Of a stretch of 64,000 nt of DNA, positions 53,675-64,000 are shown piece after piece. A program made the translations under genes and the position numbers. Position 1 is the stretch's first letter. Every line of letters starts with the position of its first letter. This stretch comes from Anthoceros angustus (taxonomy: Eukaryota > Streptophyta > Anthocerotopsida > Anthocerotales > Anthocerotaceae), in assembly GCA_010909165.1 (NCBI GenBank), contig MU008166.1, forward strand, positions 806,001 to 870,000, given 5' to 3'. The notes beneath the pieces were generated by a model that ran no database searches, was not told the DNA's origin, and worked only from the letters and a program-made list of their open reading frames with translations.

Positions 53675-56443
53675 CTACCCATTCACAAAGTAATCCCAGA
53701 AGTCATCTGGTTCTTGGCCTTCTTTAACAACCTGCAATTAGTGGACAACACTTAACGCCATGCTACAGACAAAAGAACCAACTTCGCACAGAAAACTTTC
53801 CCACGATGATCGGGGTACTGCTATTACCTGGACAGAAAGGTCCCTTTGAAGATGCATTTCTTTAATAAAGTTAATCCCAATCTCCTGCAATTCAGTGTCA
53901 GTAGTCTGTACATCATTACCCTCGCTAGGTGTTCTCCAATCCCTTCCAGCCCAAACGTAGAGCAAACCATGTGACTGCGCCGTCTCAGGATGCAAGGAAC
54001 CTGGTGCCAACAGAACAAATGCTGCCTTGGAGTCCAGATCATCTGCATCAAACATATCGATCTTCTCCATTCTTGGCCACTCATAGAGAGCGGGGGTACT
54101 GCTCACTTTGCTAAGCTGCTTCTTCCCAGTCCCAGAAGAAGTCTGCCAGGCATGCTCCGCAGCCTCTCCATTGGAGGACACATCAGATGCAACTAAGTCA
54201 TGAGGGCTGGGAGGAGGAGGAGTGGCAGACCTGGACAAACACTCAACCCATGGATGTTGCTTACTGGCCAAAACTGGTTCCTCCATACCCTCCCCATGCT
54301 TGCTAGGAACTTGCTCATCCTTGTCTCCAGCTGCTGATCCAAAAGTCTCTAAGACCCTAAGCCTAGAGCCACCATTTTCCTTCCCTATACAATCAACTAC
54401 TTTGGACGTGTCAGAAGAAACAATAGGAGGAAGTCGAGGTTTCCGGGACAGCCCCCGGGGAGCAGGTGGAGGATCAAAGGAATTTACAGGTAATTTCAAT
54501 GACAAACTACCCCTCCGTTGAGCCAAGGGAACCTTAGCCCCTGCAAGTGGGGGAGAGGAAGATTTTGAGTCACATGGCAGGGAGAAAGTCTCACTGGTGG
54601 AAGGCTGACGAGGAGAGGTTGGTGAAGGTGAAAAAGTCTGGGGCAGAGGTGGAGACCAAGCAAGGGAAGAGCTTGGTGAAGAATGAGACTGAGAATTGGA
54701 AGGGGAGCCATGGAAAGAGGTTGAAGGGGAGAGCACAGGAGGTGAAGAAGATATAGAGGAAGATGAAGACAAAGAATCAACAGAAAAAGGTGAAGGGGAG
54801 GAAGAAAGAGAAGGATCTGGGGAGGGCACTGGTAGGACATCTACAGCCTTTGACTGCTGTTGCCCGTCTGGACTTACAGCAGCTTCACCAACTCTAGCTT
54901 GGACAGGTGATTTATCCTCTTGCTGTGGTTTGTCCTTGCCTAGCAAACCATTACTGCTGAAAAATTTTCGCCTAAGGCGACTCCAGCCACTGTCTCTAGC
55001 TGGTATGAGAGGAGTTGGTCCAGAATAAGGGGCGACAGGTACTTCACCTTCTTTAGCTCTTTGAAACACAACAAAATCCATGTCGTAGGAGGCAACAGTC
55101 CTCAACCTGGAATTCGACGACTGGCTGTGCTCAAATCCTTCAATATCCTTCTCCACTTTGCTACTCTCACTGTCAGCCGTTCTGCTGCCATCCCCAGCAT
55201 GTTTGAGAGGACCTTTGTTCAATGCTTCCCAGAACTCCAATGGCTCAGAACCTTCAAAGACACGTACAATGGGACCCTGCGCTCTCTCATAATGCATGAC
55301 TTGATGTGCAGAAGTCTCAGCAGCAGTTGCCATGTCCGTCCCGCAGAGCCTGCCTTGCCAGACAAACAAGGCACTTGGAATATGCACGACAAAGGCACCT
55401 CTTGAATCGAGTGCCGCAACCCCAGGACTGTTGACAGCCTTCGGAACTAGATGCAGGGGATCATGGGGGGAGTGGGGAGCCATGCGGTACATCCTGAGCA
55501 TGGAGTTGGGACTCACCGGCACTGCATGGACCCTTTTCTGGCACTGTAGAAGCTGGCAAGCAAAGCCCATGTTCGGGTTCGTGACCCCTCTAGCTGCCTT
55601 GACGTCTTGGAACGCATCCTCAAAACTGCGACCCTCCCTCCACATGAGATATGCAATAACAAGCGAGGTGGACCTCGACACACCCTGGCAGCAATGTACA
55701 AACACACGCCCTCCCAGTTCCCTAACTTCCTCAAAATAGTCAAACACATCGTACAAAATGCTGGTAATGTCCTCACACGGATTGTCCTGCAGCCAGAGAG
55801 TCTTATAACTAAGCTCCTTGGGGAAATATTCCGGGCAGACGAATCCAACACAGTTAAGCACATGCGTGATACCATTGGCACGCAATGTCTCCCGGTTCTT
55901 GGCAACCGCATCGCTACCAAGGTAAATGTGCTCAGCAACCCGGGAGCACTCCTTGTCAAAGAAGGCAAATTTGTCCCTCTTGAGCTGAGTTTCCGTGGGC
56001 TCAGACGCATCCCTGGCCCGCTGCACAGCTCCGATATCCAACTTGATCTCCAGCCCATTCCTCAACCTGCTGCCGTCCTTTTTCCTGTTAGGAGTCACGG
56101 GAGGGGTCCACTCCCCGCCATCATCAGCAGCCCTAGACCAGTCGTCCACACTCTTCCGAGTAATAGCCAATGGCTGCAGCGTCGGCAGAGCAGGCCTCGC
56201 CTTGCTCCCCTGCCCTCGCGGGGTCAGAGGAAGATTCAACGCCTTCATATTGCTCTCGTTCGCAAAACCATCAGACGAAGGAAAAGCATTGCTCTCGGCA
56301 CCAGTCGGACTAAGAGGACGCTGATCTCCAGCAGACTTCCTACCTGGATATGCATTCCAGGACGCCGACCTCCAAAACGTTTTCCGAACATTAGGGAACA
56401 TCGAGTCACTAACCCCCTCCTCCTTCTTCTCTCCACCATCCAT
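53675..56443 (-). CDS. MKP1: MKP1-type dual-specificity MAP kinase phosphatase with gelsolin-like region
   Basis: Two exons, 56443-53828 and 53731-53675, giving 890 aa; the intron is GT-AG in phase 0. The start MDGGEKKEEG is the first ATG in frame. The N-terminal part carries the MKP1-like FRKTFWRSASW-type motif (VRKTFWRSASWN) and basic Ser/Pro stretches. The dual-specificity phosphatase domain (roughly 170-310) has LGSDAVAKNRETLRANGITH, the general-acid region LWLQDNPCEDI, and the P-loop VHCCQGVSRSTSLVIAYLM with nucleophile Cys. A gelsolin-like block follows (VAALDSRGAFVVHIPSALFVWQG), then a long Ser/Pro-rich linker, and a second gelsolin-like segment at the end (HGLLYVWAGRDW...DDFWDYFVNG). 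In Arabidopsis MKP1 dephosphorylates MPK3/MPK6 in stress and UV responses. The last exon codes only 18 residues. Confidence 0.94.
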
Positions 56444-57854
56444 CCCACTAACTCCCGTCACGGCCGCGACCTCCTTCCATTCGACCACCGTCCTGCCTCC
56501 ATATCCCTACAACCTGAAACCTCCCAAGCTCCCTCCTGCCAGACCTAAACCACAAACCTCAGGTCCCTATACCCATTCCAGTCCCTCCATCCACCCCGAC
56601 CCACCGTGACTCGCACGGCATGCAGCAGCACCACGTGACTGAAACCTAAAATCCAGGCCGGACCCGGACCACGCCTGCACCCGAAGCCGCACCATGCGCT
56701 GCTTCCTCCAGCCAACCGAACATCATTCCATCACCCCCTGCTCCCACCGCAGCAAATTCCAAACCCTTCCCCGCCCCCGGTGGAAGGAAGGCCCGTCCTT
56801 GGACTCACTCCGGGGCCACCCCAAGCTGCCACCAGCATTGCACTACCCCGGTTCTACACCAGGTCACCTAACCCTGTTTCCTGCTTCCCTTCCCGCTTCC
56901 TGCCTTCCTCCCGCCCTCCCTCCGCCTCCTCATACCCGGCATCCCCAGAGCTCACACTGAGCCAGGCAGGCAGCATGCGGGCAGCAGCACTGCATGCAGC
57001 GCCCTAATCCTGCCACCACTTCGGCCCTGCTCTTCCCTGCTGCCTCCCGGGCTCCGTGCAGCACCTACCTCCTAACTGCCGCCCCCGGAGCAGCCATAAA
57101 CAGCAGGACGCGCCAGAATTGCTGCGGCGGCTCCACGACCCGACTGCGAGCGCATTGGCAAGAAACACAATCCCAAACCCAGAGCTCCAGCAGCGGGAAT
57201 CGGCAGGATTGCGTGGATCGTAAGCCGGCTTTGCGCGAACTGCGCCTTCGACTGCTGGCTTGGCTTTCCCTTCGCCGACTCCCTTCCGCTGCCTGCAGCC
57301 GCGTCAACCCCTCTCTCTTCTTGGCGCTTCTTCTGCACACCAAAAACCAAAAACGCCGCGGGCCGATTCAAACTCCGGCCGGCCGCTGATTGTTCGGCAT
57401 CTTCGTCGGCCCGGTCTCCAGACGGTCAAAGAAGCGCTTGGTTTTCGGCTCCCGTTTCTTACCTCGCGTCTGTCGATCTTCTGCCCGTGGAGACATCCTA
57501 ACGGCACACATCCTACCTTTTCATGCGCCCCAACGGAGGCATTCGGTCCGTTTGTAAGAAAGCCAGCTTTGCCGAATTTGTCGTCCACCAATTATTCAAG
57601 TCTTTCGGGTTGCGCAACAAGACGGAACGGGTCCACAAATTCACACCCACTTCCCCATTGAATGCAATCTCACAAAATTGTATAGCCAAGATACTCCCAC
57701 CAGCTTTAGGAGAGGAGATCATTCAAAGACTACACTCTTCAGTCTTACTAGAAATGCATGCAATTTATCTCCATCAAGGAAGATATGTAGTTGGTATGTT
57801 CAAATGTTTCAACTTGGAGAATGCACGTGCGACAGCCACTTAAGCTTTCATCTG
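56444..57854. other. Upstream region of MKP1 and empty DNA
   Basis: C-rich 5' flank of MKP1 (56.5-57.4 kb), rich in CCTCC/CTTCC runs, without a frame resembling a protein. 57.5-57.85 kb has no assignable content. Confidence 0.5.
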
Positions 57855-58724
57855 CTACCTGTCCTCAGTCTGAATAGAGTGAGGATGCCATACATACAAT
57901 GAGAGCTGATGGTGTTGCTGAAGATTGTCTCTTGATAGCAACATGCGCTCCAGGTGGGGCCTCTTTTCTGGGCTCGCCATTCTAATTTTTTCTACAGTCC
58001 TTTTCCATGTGGTTTGGTTTCTGTACCAAGAACAAATAATACCACCCTTCATGTTACCTCTTGCAGGTGTGGAAGAGAGTAGAGCGTTGGTAGAGCGTTG
58101 AGTGGATCTTCTGCCATGGCCTTGGCCTCTTCCTCTACCTCTGCCAGTGAACATCACCTGCAGTCTGCTGGAGATGTTTACTCTTGTTGACGATTTGACT
58201 CCATTTCGATCAATGCTCCAATTGACTCAGTAAGACTGATGTCCAAATCTTCATCCGAGTCGTGTATCCCCTTGTTTTTGCGAGCATTTCTCAAAACAAC
58301 ATTTTGATTTGTTACAAATGATGTGTAAGAGGGTGATAAGGATGATAATAAACCAACAAAACATGTTAATTTCGGGAGTTTACTGTTGGATGCATAGAAT
58401 AGACATTAGAAGATTGATAGCTTCGTAGGCAGCAAGTAGCACGCTCAAAAATCAAGAGCAAGGTGTTCTGATACCATGATGAGAATCATGCTTGCTCAAA
58501 GGATTCTTAACATTGATTATATTATCAAAGGATTCTTAACATTGATTATATTATCTAGAGCAAGTGTTTATATAGTACAAACAGTTAGAGGTTGTTGCAA
58601 CCGACATAATCGATATAACAACTAACTACTTAAGTAACTTCCTAAAAAACTACTTCTAGCCCTAAGAATTAATTAATGATTAATTCTAGGATTTAAAGGT
58701 GCCCTTGGTATATATTTTATCACA
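57855..58724 (-). mobile_element. Truncated Ty1/copia element: 5' LTR, primer site and gag remnant
   Basis: On the minus strand, a probable LTR (58724-58477, TG...CA, about 248 bp) is followed directly by TGGTATCAGAAC (58476-58465), which fits the primer site for initiator Met tRNA used by copia elements. Downstream are gag-like pieces: LLSSLSPSYTSFVT and SLTESIGALIEMESNRQQE (about 58390-58190), then GRGRGRGQGHGRR and a broken CCHC knuckle region (58157-58000). Stops and shifts interrupt it. Pol and the 3' LTR are absent. A 29-bp direct repeat (AAAGGATTCTTAACATTGAT...) lies inside the LTR at 58498-58555. Confidence 0.78.
58465..58476 (-). other. Retrotransposon primer-binding site
   Basis: Minus-strand TGGTATCAGAAC, next to the LTR end CA at 58477-58478. 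It matches the common plant copia site TGGTATCAGAGC except near its 3' end. Confidence 0.75.
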
Positions 58725-58846
58725 CAATACGTTGAACAAAAGAAAGAAGATGAACTCCATTGACTAGGTCAGATACTTGAGGGATGAGTTGCTCATTGCA
58801 AAATGGGAGAGAGTGCAGATGACCATGTCATGGTAGTATAATCTGT

Positions 58847-59109
58847 ACAAAGTGCCGAGATTGATTGAGGATGATGAAGGGCACGAAGACGAGGGCTACA
58901 AGCAGAACAAAGTGGACAAAGTGCCGAGATTGATTGAGGATGATGAAGGGCACGAAGACGACGGCTACAAGCAGAATGAAGTGGACAATCGGATCCACAT
59001 TAGTCCAGGGGCTAATGGACAAACAAAGTGGACAATCGGATCCACATTAGTCCAGGGGCTAGTGGACAATCGGATCCACATTAGTCCAGGGGCTAGTATA
59101 TGGCTATAA
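58847..59109 (+). repeat. Tandem repeats with an open acidic frame
   Basis: A 69-bp unit is repeated nearly perfectly (58847-58915, 58916-58984), and a second unit (GTGGACAATCGGATCCACAT and 14 further bases) occurs three times at 58980-59100. Because 69 is a multiple of three, the frame 58852-59109 stays open and encodes two 23-residue repeats (KVPRLIEDDEGHED.GYKQN). No promoter, start context or homologue supports a gene. Confidence 0.85.
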
Positions 59110-59543
59110 GCCAAGGGAACTTGCCCCTGATTGTCTACCCCCAAGCTACCTATCGTTCAAAATATTAGAATTTGGAATAAAAAAAAGCCTACTTATCACC
59201 GAAGCCAACGATCTCGTCTTCCGGGAGCACTCGAAGCTGTCATCAATTACATTTACCAATAGTTTGCAGGGCGATGGAGACTCGTAGCTGGATGAAAGCC
59301 ACCACAGCAGAAATACCTGTTTTTTTGCATAATACGGCGGGTTGTCGAGGAAGCATGATAGTGGGAAGCATTCCAATAACACATGTACTAAAATATTCGT
59401 TAGGTGTGTATGTAGCTATAAACGACGCCCTTCAAAACTCAGCTACCCTCAACACAATGGAAGATTTGTGAATGAACTCCGTATGACCGCACCGTAGCAG
59501 CTGGCGTCGAGTCCTCCGAGGTGCGAGCTGTGGGCGGGAAGAC
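59110..59543. other. Upstream region of SPT6
   Basis: No gene seen; should contain the SPT6 promoter and 5' UTR. Confidence 0.5.
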
Positions 59544-62500
59544 ATGGCAGGGCCGGAGAGCGATCGGTACGAGGACGATGAGGCGGAGGACGAGGATGAG
59601 GAAGACGAGGAGGAGGGTGGGTTGTTGCTGCGTTGGCGGCCTCGTTCATGTCCGTGCCGCCGCAGCTGGGGTTCCGAGTTCCTGATTCTGACCGTCTTGT
59701 GCAGAGGAAGGTCAGGATGAGTACGAGAAGGATGATTTTATTGTAGATGAAGATGAGGAGGAGGAAGCTCCCAAGGAAGATAGCGATGAGGAAGCCAAGG
59801 CGAAGAAGAAGGAGAAAAAACGACGGAAACGGTGGGATGCGCAAGATGACTACGCGCTGGATGAGGAGGACTACGACTTGCTCGAGGAAGCCAACGCTAA
59901 AGGCTTCCGCAGGCCTACTAAGGATAGCAGCAAAAAGTTCAAAAGGCTCAAGAAGGCCGGGAAAGCTGGGAGGGAGGACGGCGGAGCTGCGTATCAGGGT
60001 CTCTCGGATGATGATGTTGGCGAGCGGAGAGGGAGAACTGCTGAAGAGGAGCTGCAACATAGGCTGTTTGGGGACTATGAAGGTTTTCAGCTGCCTTTTG
60101 TTTCAATGTCCGTTTGGGTTTTGCTTTCAAGAGCTTCGCCTTTGTGCAAAGTTCTTGGTCCTGTGAATCTGTTGATGTATTTGCATGTAAATTTTACGCA
60201 TAATGGACTGGTGGTCTGGAATGCCGACGATCCATGTGGATAATATCAATTGGAGTCTGTCTTATGCAGCTGGCCTCCCTGAAGATGTTGGTGAAGAGGA
60301 GCCAGAAGAGGATCGTGAAGAGGAGGAGGAAGGGGAGGATGATGAAATGGCAGATTTTATCGTTGATGAAGACATGGATGGAGAAGGGCAACCTTACAGG
60401 TGACCTAAAACCCCAGGGTTGCTGCTATGACGAGAAATCTATTCTGGAGTGTGGCTCACTTCAGAGACTCTGCATCTCATTATTACTCTCGGTGTTGTCT
60501 TCTTCAGGAGGAAGACTGTGAAGAAAAAGAAGTCAAGGCTGGGTGGAGAAATCTCTTCCTATGCAATTGAAGAAGCCCGGGACATATTTGGGGATGTCTC
60601 GGTGTTGTTGGATGATCATAGACAGCGTGAAATAATGGCTGTTGAAAACGAAGATGCAGATATTGAGGGCGGAGAGGATGGCTTTGGAAGACATAGAAAG
60701 TTGAAGCTGGAGCAGCAATTTGAGCCAAGCCTGTTAGCTGAACGATATATGACAGAGAAGGATGATGTCATTCGGGAGACAGATATAGCAGAAAGGATCC
60801 AGGTCTGTATGATTCATCCACTGTAATATATATGTTCTAAGTTTGTTGGTGTCTGTGTTGGCACCTCCTGACATTGGCTCTGTACCTCAGCTTTTGGAGG
60901 AGATTGTGGGTCCGCTCCCTGAAGCCAGTGAGGATCCGGCAGCAGAAGCTTTATGGATTTATGACAGAGTATTTGGTGCACTTGCAATGCCACTCAGACG
61001 TGAGTTTGAGCACCTTGCAAAACTGGACAAGCAAGAGGTCACCAGGCAAATAATGAACGTGCTTCAGCTCTTTCATGAGAAACGTTTGGAGGTATGTTTT
61101 GGAAACCTTCACTTGAAGCTTTGAAATAGATGTACGGCTCGCATGTGTGTTTAACTGGATTCTGTTATTCTAGGTTCCTTTTATCGCAATGTACCGTCAA
61201 GAACATTGTCCTGATTTGTTGCGGGAATATGTGGACGAACGAGATAGGGGTTACAGCTATGATATGGACACTGATGACAAGCCCAAGCTGCGGCGCCTTG
61301 AGGTACAGCATTCTGTGAGGCCATACTGCCGTGCTGAGATATCACACACCCTCCACTGTGAATTCCATTGTCCATTGATGCCGTTTTCTGGGTTGTTGCA
61401 CTTCATGTTAGTTGCTGACGTTTTCCATGTCTGTGTGCACCTGTGAAGGCCCTCTGGGCTGTTCAGCTTTGGGATAAGAAATGGCTGTTGTTAAGGCGGA
61501 GAAAAACGAGTCTGAGATCAGCATACCAGAAAAGGGTGCAGAGTGACATGCTTATGGACACAGCAAAGGAGGAGTTGCTAGCAAAGTTACTGACGCAGCT
61601 ACAAGCAGCACAATCAGAACTTGCTGTGGATGACGTGGATGCAAAGTTCAATTTGCATTTTCCTGCCGATGAAGTTGAAGAAAAGCAGGGACAGTTCAAG
61701 CGACCCAAGAGGCGTTCATACTACAGTGTATGCAGGAAAGCAGGACTCGGTAATGTCACAAAGTATTTTGGGCTTAGCCCTGAGCAGTTTGGAGAAAACT
61801 TGCAAGCCATGTATAAGGTAACCTTTCTGCAGTCGCTCATCTGATTGCTTGGACCCTCTGTTTGTTGGCGTAGTGTTCAGTGTGGATTGTCACAAGATTC
61901 GGGAGTCTGCCGCGTTTGACATACTATGCTTGACTCTGCAGAGGCATGAAATGGGGGATGCTCAGCTTTTCCCTGAACAAGCGGCTGCAGAATCTGCAAG
62001 CTCAACAGTGTCACAGTTTCGTGATGCAGCGTCAGCATTAAAAGGAGCAAGGCATATGGTAAGTGGGCACTTTATGAGATAATGTGTAGGTGCTATGGTT
62101 GGCACTGGTCTCAGTATAGCACATGAGATTCATTTGAATGCCGTGGCATGGAAAATCCCAGGTAGCTGTGGAGATCTTCTCTGAGCCTGCATGTCGGGAA
62201 TATGTGAGGAATGTGTTCAATGAGCGATGTGTGTTATCAACAAAACCCACGGTGGATGGCAACACTTCAATCGACTCCTTCCATAAATATGGCCCTGTGA
62301 AGTGGCTGTGCAATAAGCCAGTCAGTGCTTTTGTTGATGGCCAGTGGCTTTTGATTCAGAAAGCAGAAGAGGAGAAGCTGCTGACTGTGAAGATGGGCTT
62401 GCCTGAAGAGGTCATTCAGACTGTGGTGATGCATGAGTTTGAATCGTGCTATATTAGTGATGGTGTAAGCAAAGCTGCCCAGGCATGGAACGAACAACGA

Positions 62501-64000
62501 AAGCTGATACTCAAAGAGGCATTGCACTCACATTTTATTCCATTTATGGAAAAGGAGATGAGGATGGTTCTGGCTGCCCGTGCAAAGCAGTGGGTGGCAA
62601 TGCAATGTGGCTTGGAACTGTGGAAGAAGGTATCTGTTGCTCCGTATCTCCGAGCCAAGATGGAATCTGAGGATCATTTAGAGGTTGAAGGTGCGCCTGT
62701 CTTGGCCTGCTGTTGGGGTCCGGGGAACCCCCCTACCACGTTTGTGATGCTGGACATGGCTGGCGAGATGATAGATAGGATTGAGACTGCACATATGCAT
62801 GTAAGGTCACAAACTGCCCCTTCTGACCTACAAAAGAAGAAGGCTAGGAACCAACGAGACCTGCTGGAGTGCATGAAAGTTCATAAGCCACACGTGCTTG
62901 TTGTTGGAGCAGCAAAACTTTGTTGCCGGAATTTGAAGGAGGAGATAGTGTCCGAGGTATCTCAAGTCTTCCTCGTCTCTACTTTCTTGCCTCTACACTT
63001 CTTGTGTGACTGGGATTTTGAAAGCTCCTTGTTATCTTTGGCAGGTGATCTTCAAGATACTGGAAGAGTATCCACGAGAGCTGCCAGAAGGGCTGGAGAT
63101 CATTGACCATGTTTTTGCTGATGAAGCTTTACCATCTCTATTTGAAAATTCTCGAGTTTCTGAGGAGCAGATACCAGGGCAGCCAGGTTCGTGTACATCA
63201 CTGCAGGCAGTGGGTCGGCATAGTTGCGGTCGCCTTGGCTCAAATGCTAACCTGCTGTGGACTTCGTGTATTGTTGTTTCTCTTTGCCCACAGGCATAGT
63301 AAGGCGTGCAGTCGCTCTAGGACGATACTTACAGAATCCTCTGGCTATGGTGGCTTCCTTGTGTGGTCCGCGCAAGGAGATATTGTCTCTTAGGTTCCAT
63401 CCTTTTCAGGAGTACCTCTCTAATGATGAGGTCTATGAGGCATTAGAGGAGGTCATGATAACAGTCACAAATCAAGTTGGTGTGGATATCAATATGGCAT
63501 CGTCTCATGAATGGCTCTTTGCACCTCTACAATTTGTCTCTGGCCTTGGACCACGTAAAGCAGCATATATCCAACGTTGCTTCCGTGGTCAACGACTAAA
63601 TACAAGAAAGGAGATGATTGCATCCTACAACCTTGTCGGCAGAAATGTCTTCATTAATGCTGCTGGCTTCATCCGTGTCCGTGGAGTTGGCCTTGGAGCT
63701 TCAGGTAGCCAAATTATGGATGTGCTTGATGATACTCGAATTCATCCTGAGTCCTATGATCTTGCAAAGAGGTTGGCAGAATTTGCCTGTGCTGAGGATT
63801 ATGGGAATGACAGGGATGACGAGGAAGATTTGACAGCAGAAATGGCCATAGAGCGTGTGAAAGAGAATACAAGTTTACTTACAAAGTTGGACGTGGAGAA
63901 GTTTGTGTCAACCTTGCAAGATAAGGGTGACAAGGGTCCTGGGAAAAAGCAAGAGACTGTGCAACTGATCATCGCAGAGCTGCTTGAAGGCTATCGGGAA
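59544..64000 (+). CDS. SPT6: Transcription elongation factor SPT6 (N-terminal 1,112 residues; runs off the window)
   Basis: Eleven exons so far: 59544-59616, 59705-60082, 60270-60399, 60508-60802, 60891-61091, 61174-61302, 61449-61817, 61942-62058, 62162-62956, 63045-63186 and 63294 to the edge; all phases agree. The N terminus is extremely acidic (EDDEAEDEDEEDEEE; EEEPEEDREEEEEGEDDE) with a basic block between, as in SPT6. Then come the helix-turn-helix region (RETDIAERIQLLEEIVGP), the core (VPFIAMYRQEHCPDLLREYV), a YqgF/RNase H-like domain (APVLACCWGPGNPPTTFVML) and the HhH part (FVSGLGPRKAAYIQR, VFINAAGFIRV). The death-like domain begins at the edge; the S1 and tandem SH2 domains must lie outside. 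The role is a histone chaperone travelling with RNA polymerase II in the nucleus. Confidence 0.95.

Overview
This is a nuclear window from a land plant, or a very close streptophyte relative. The intact genes are multi-exon with GT-AG introns, and the set is plant-like: a dirigent protein, a plant-type MKP1 phosphatase, importin alpha-9, a secreted CDR1/nepenthesin-type aspartic protease, a chloroplast-type AlgH/YqgE protein and an SPT6 elongation factor. Ty3/gypsy, Ty1/copia and CACTA elements are present. The sequence alone does not separate bryophyte, lycophyte or fern.

Left part (1-16.1 kb). A Ty3/gypsy 3' end with a probable LTR opens the window. A minus-strand gene for an unknown protein with an acylation-type N terminus follows (1815-3575), then an LTR-like repeat block and AT-rich intergenic DNA. 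The main feature is a complete CACTA (En/Spm) DNA transposon at 7862-14819. It has matching terminal inverted repeats and a 3-bp CTA target duplication, and it sits inside the reading frame of an F-box gene. The two halves of that frame flank it and are in phase. The transposon's own TNP2 transposase is decayed.

Middle part (16.1-31.7 kb). A dirigent gene is followed by a gene-fragment graveyard. An aspartic protease pseudogene is broken into three collinear pieces over 9.3 kb. Between the pieces lie a YKT6 SNARE pseudogene with its exons in permuted order, an HRQ1-type helicase pseudogene with two nonsense codons, an SF1 helicase fragment, a transposase relic and a large TA microsatellite. 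An intact aspartic protease paralogue stands next to it on the same strand (29889-31697), so a tandem duplication followed by decay of one copy is the likely history.

Right part (31.7-64 kb). This part is mostly ordinary gene space: ribosomal protein eS28, a seven-exon cytochrome P450 divergent from the AlgH-like gene, an unknown serine-rich protein starting MGCKVSK, importin alpha-9 (11 exons), MKP1 (2 exons) and the first 11 exons of SPT6, which runs off the right edge. Copia remnants at 46.5-47.2 kb and 57.9-58.7 kb, a perfect 28-bp hairpin, a pair of GC palindromes and several tandem repeats lie between the genes. Exon boundaries were placed by eye from splice consensus, reading phase and family similarity. 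Every multi-exon CDS listed as intact closes in frame under these boundaries.
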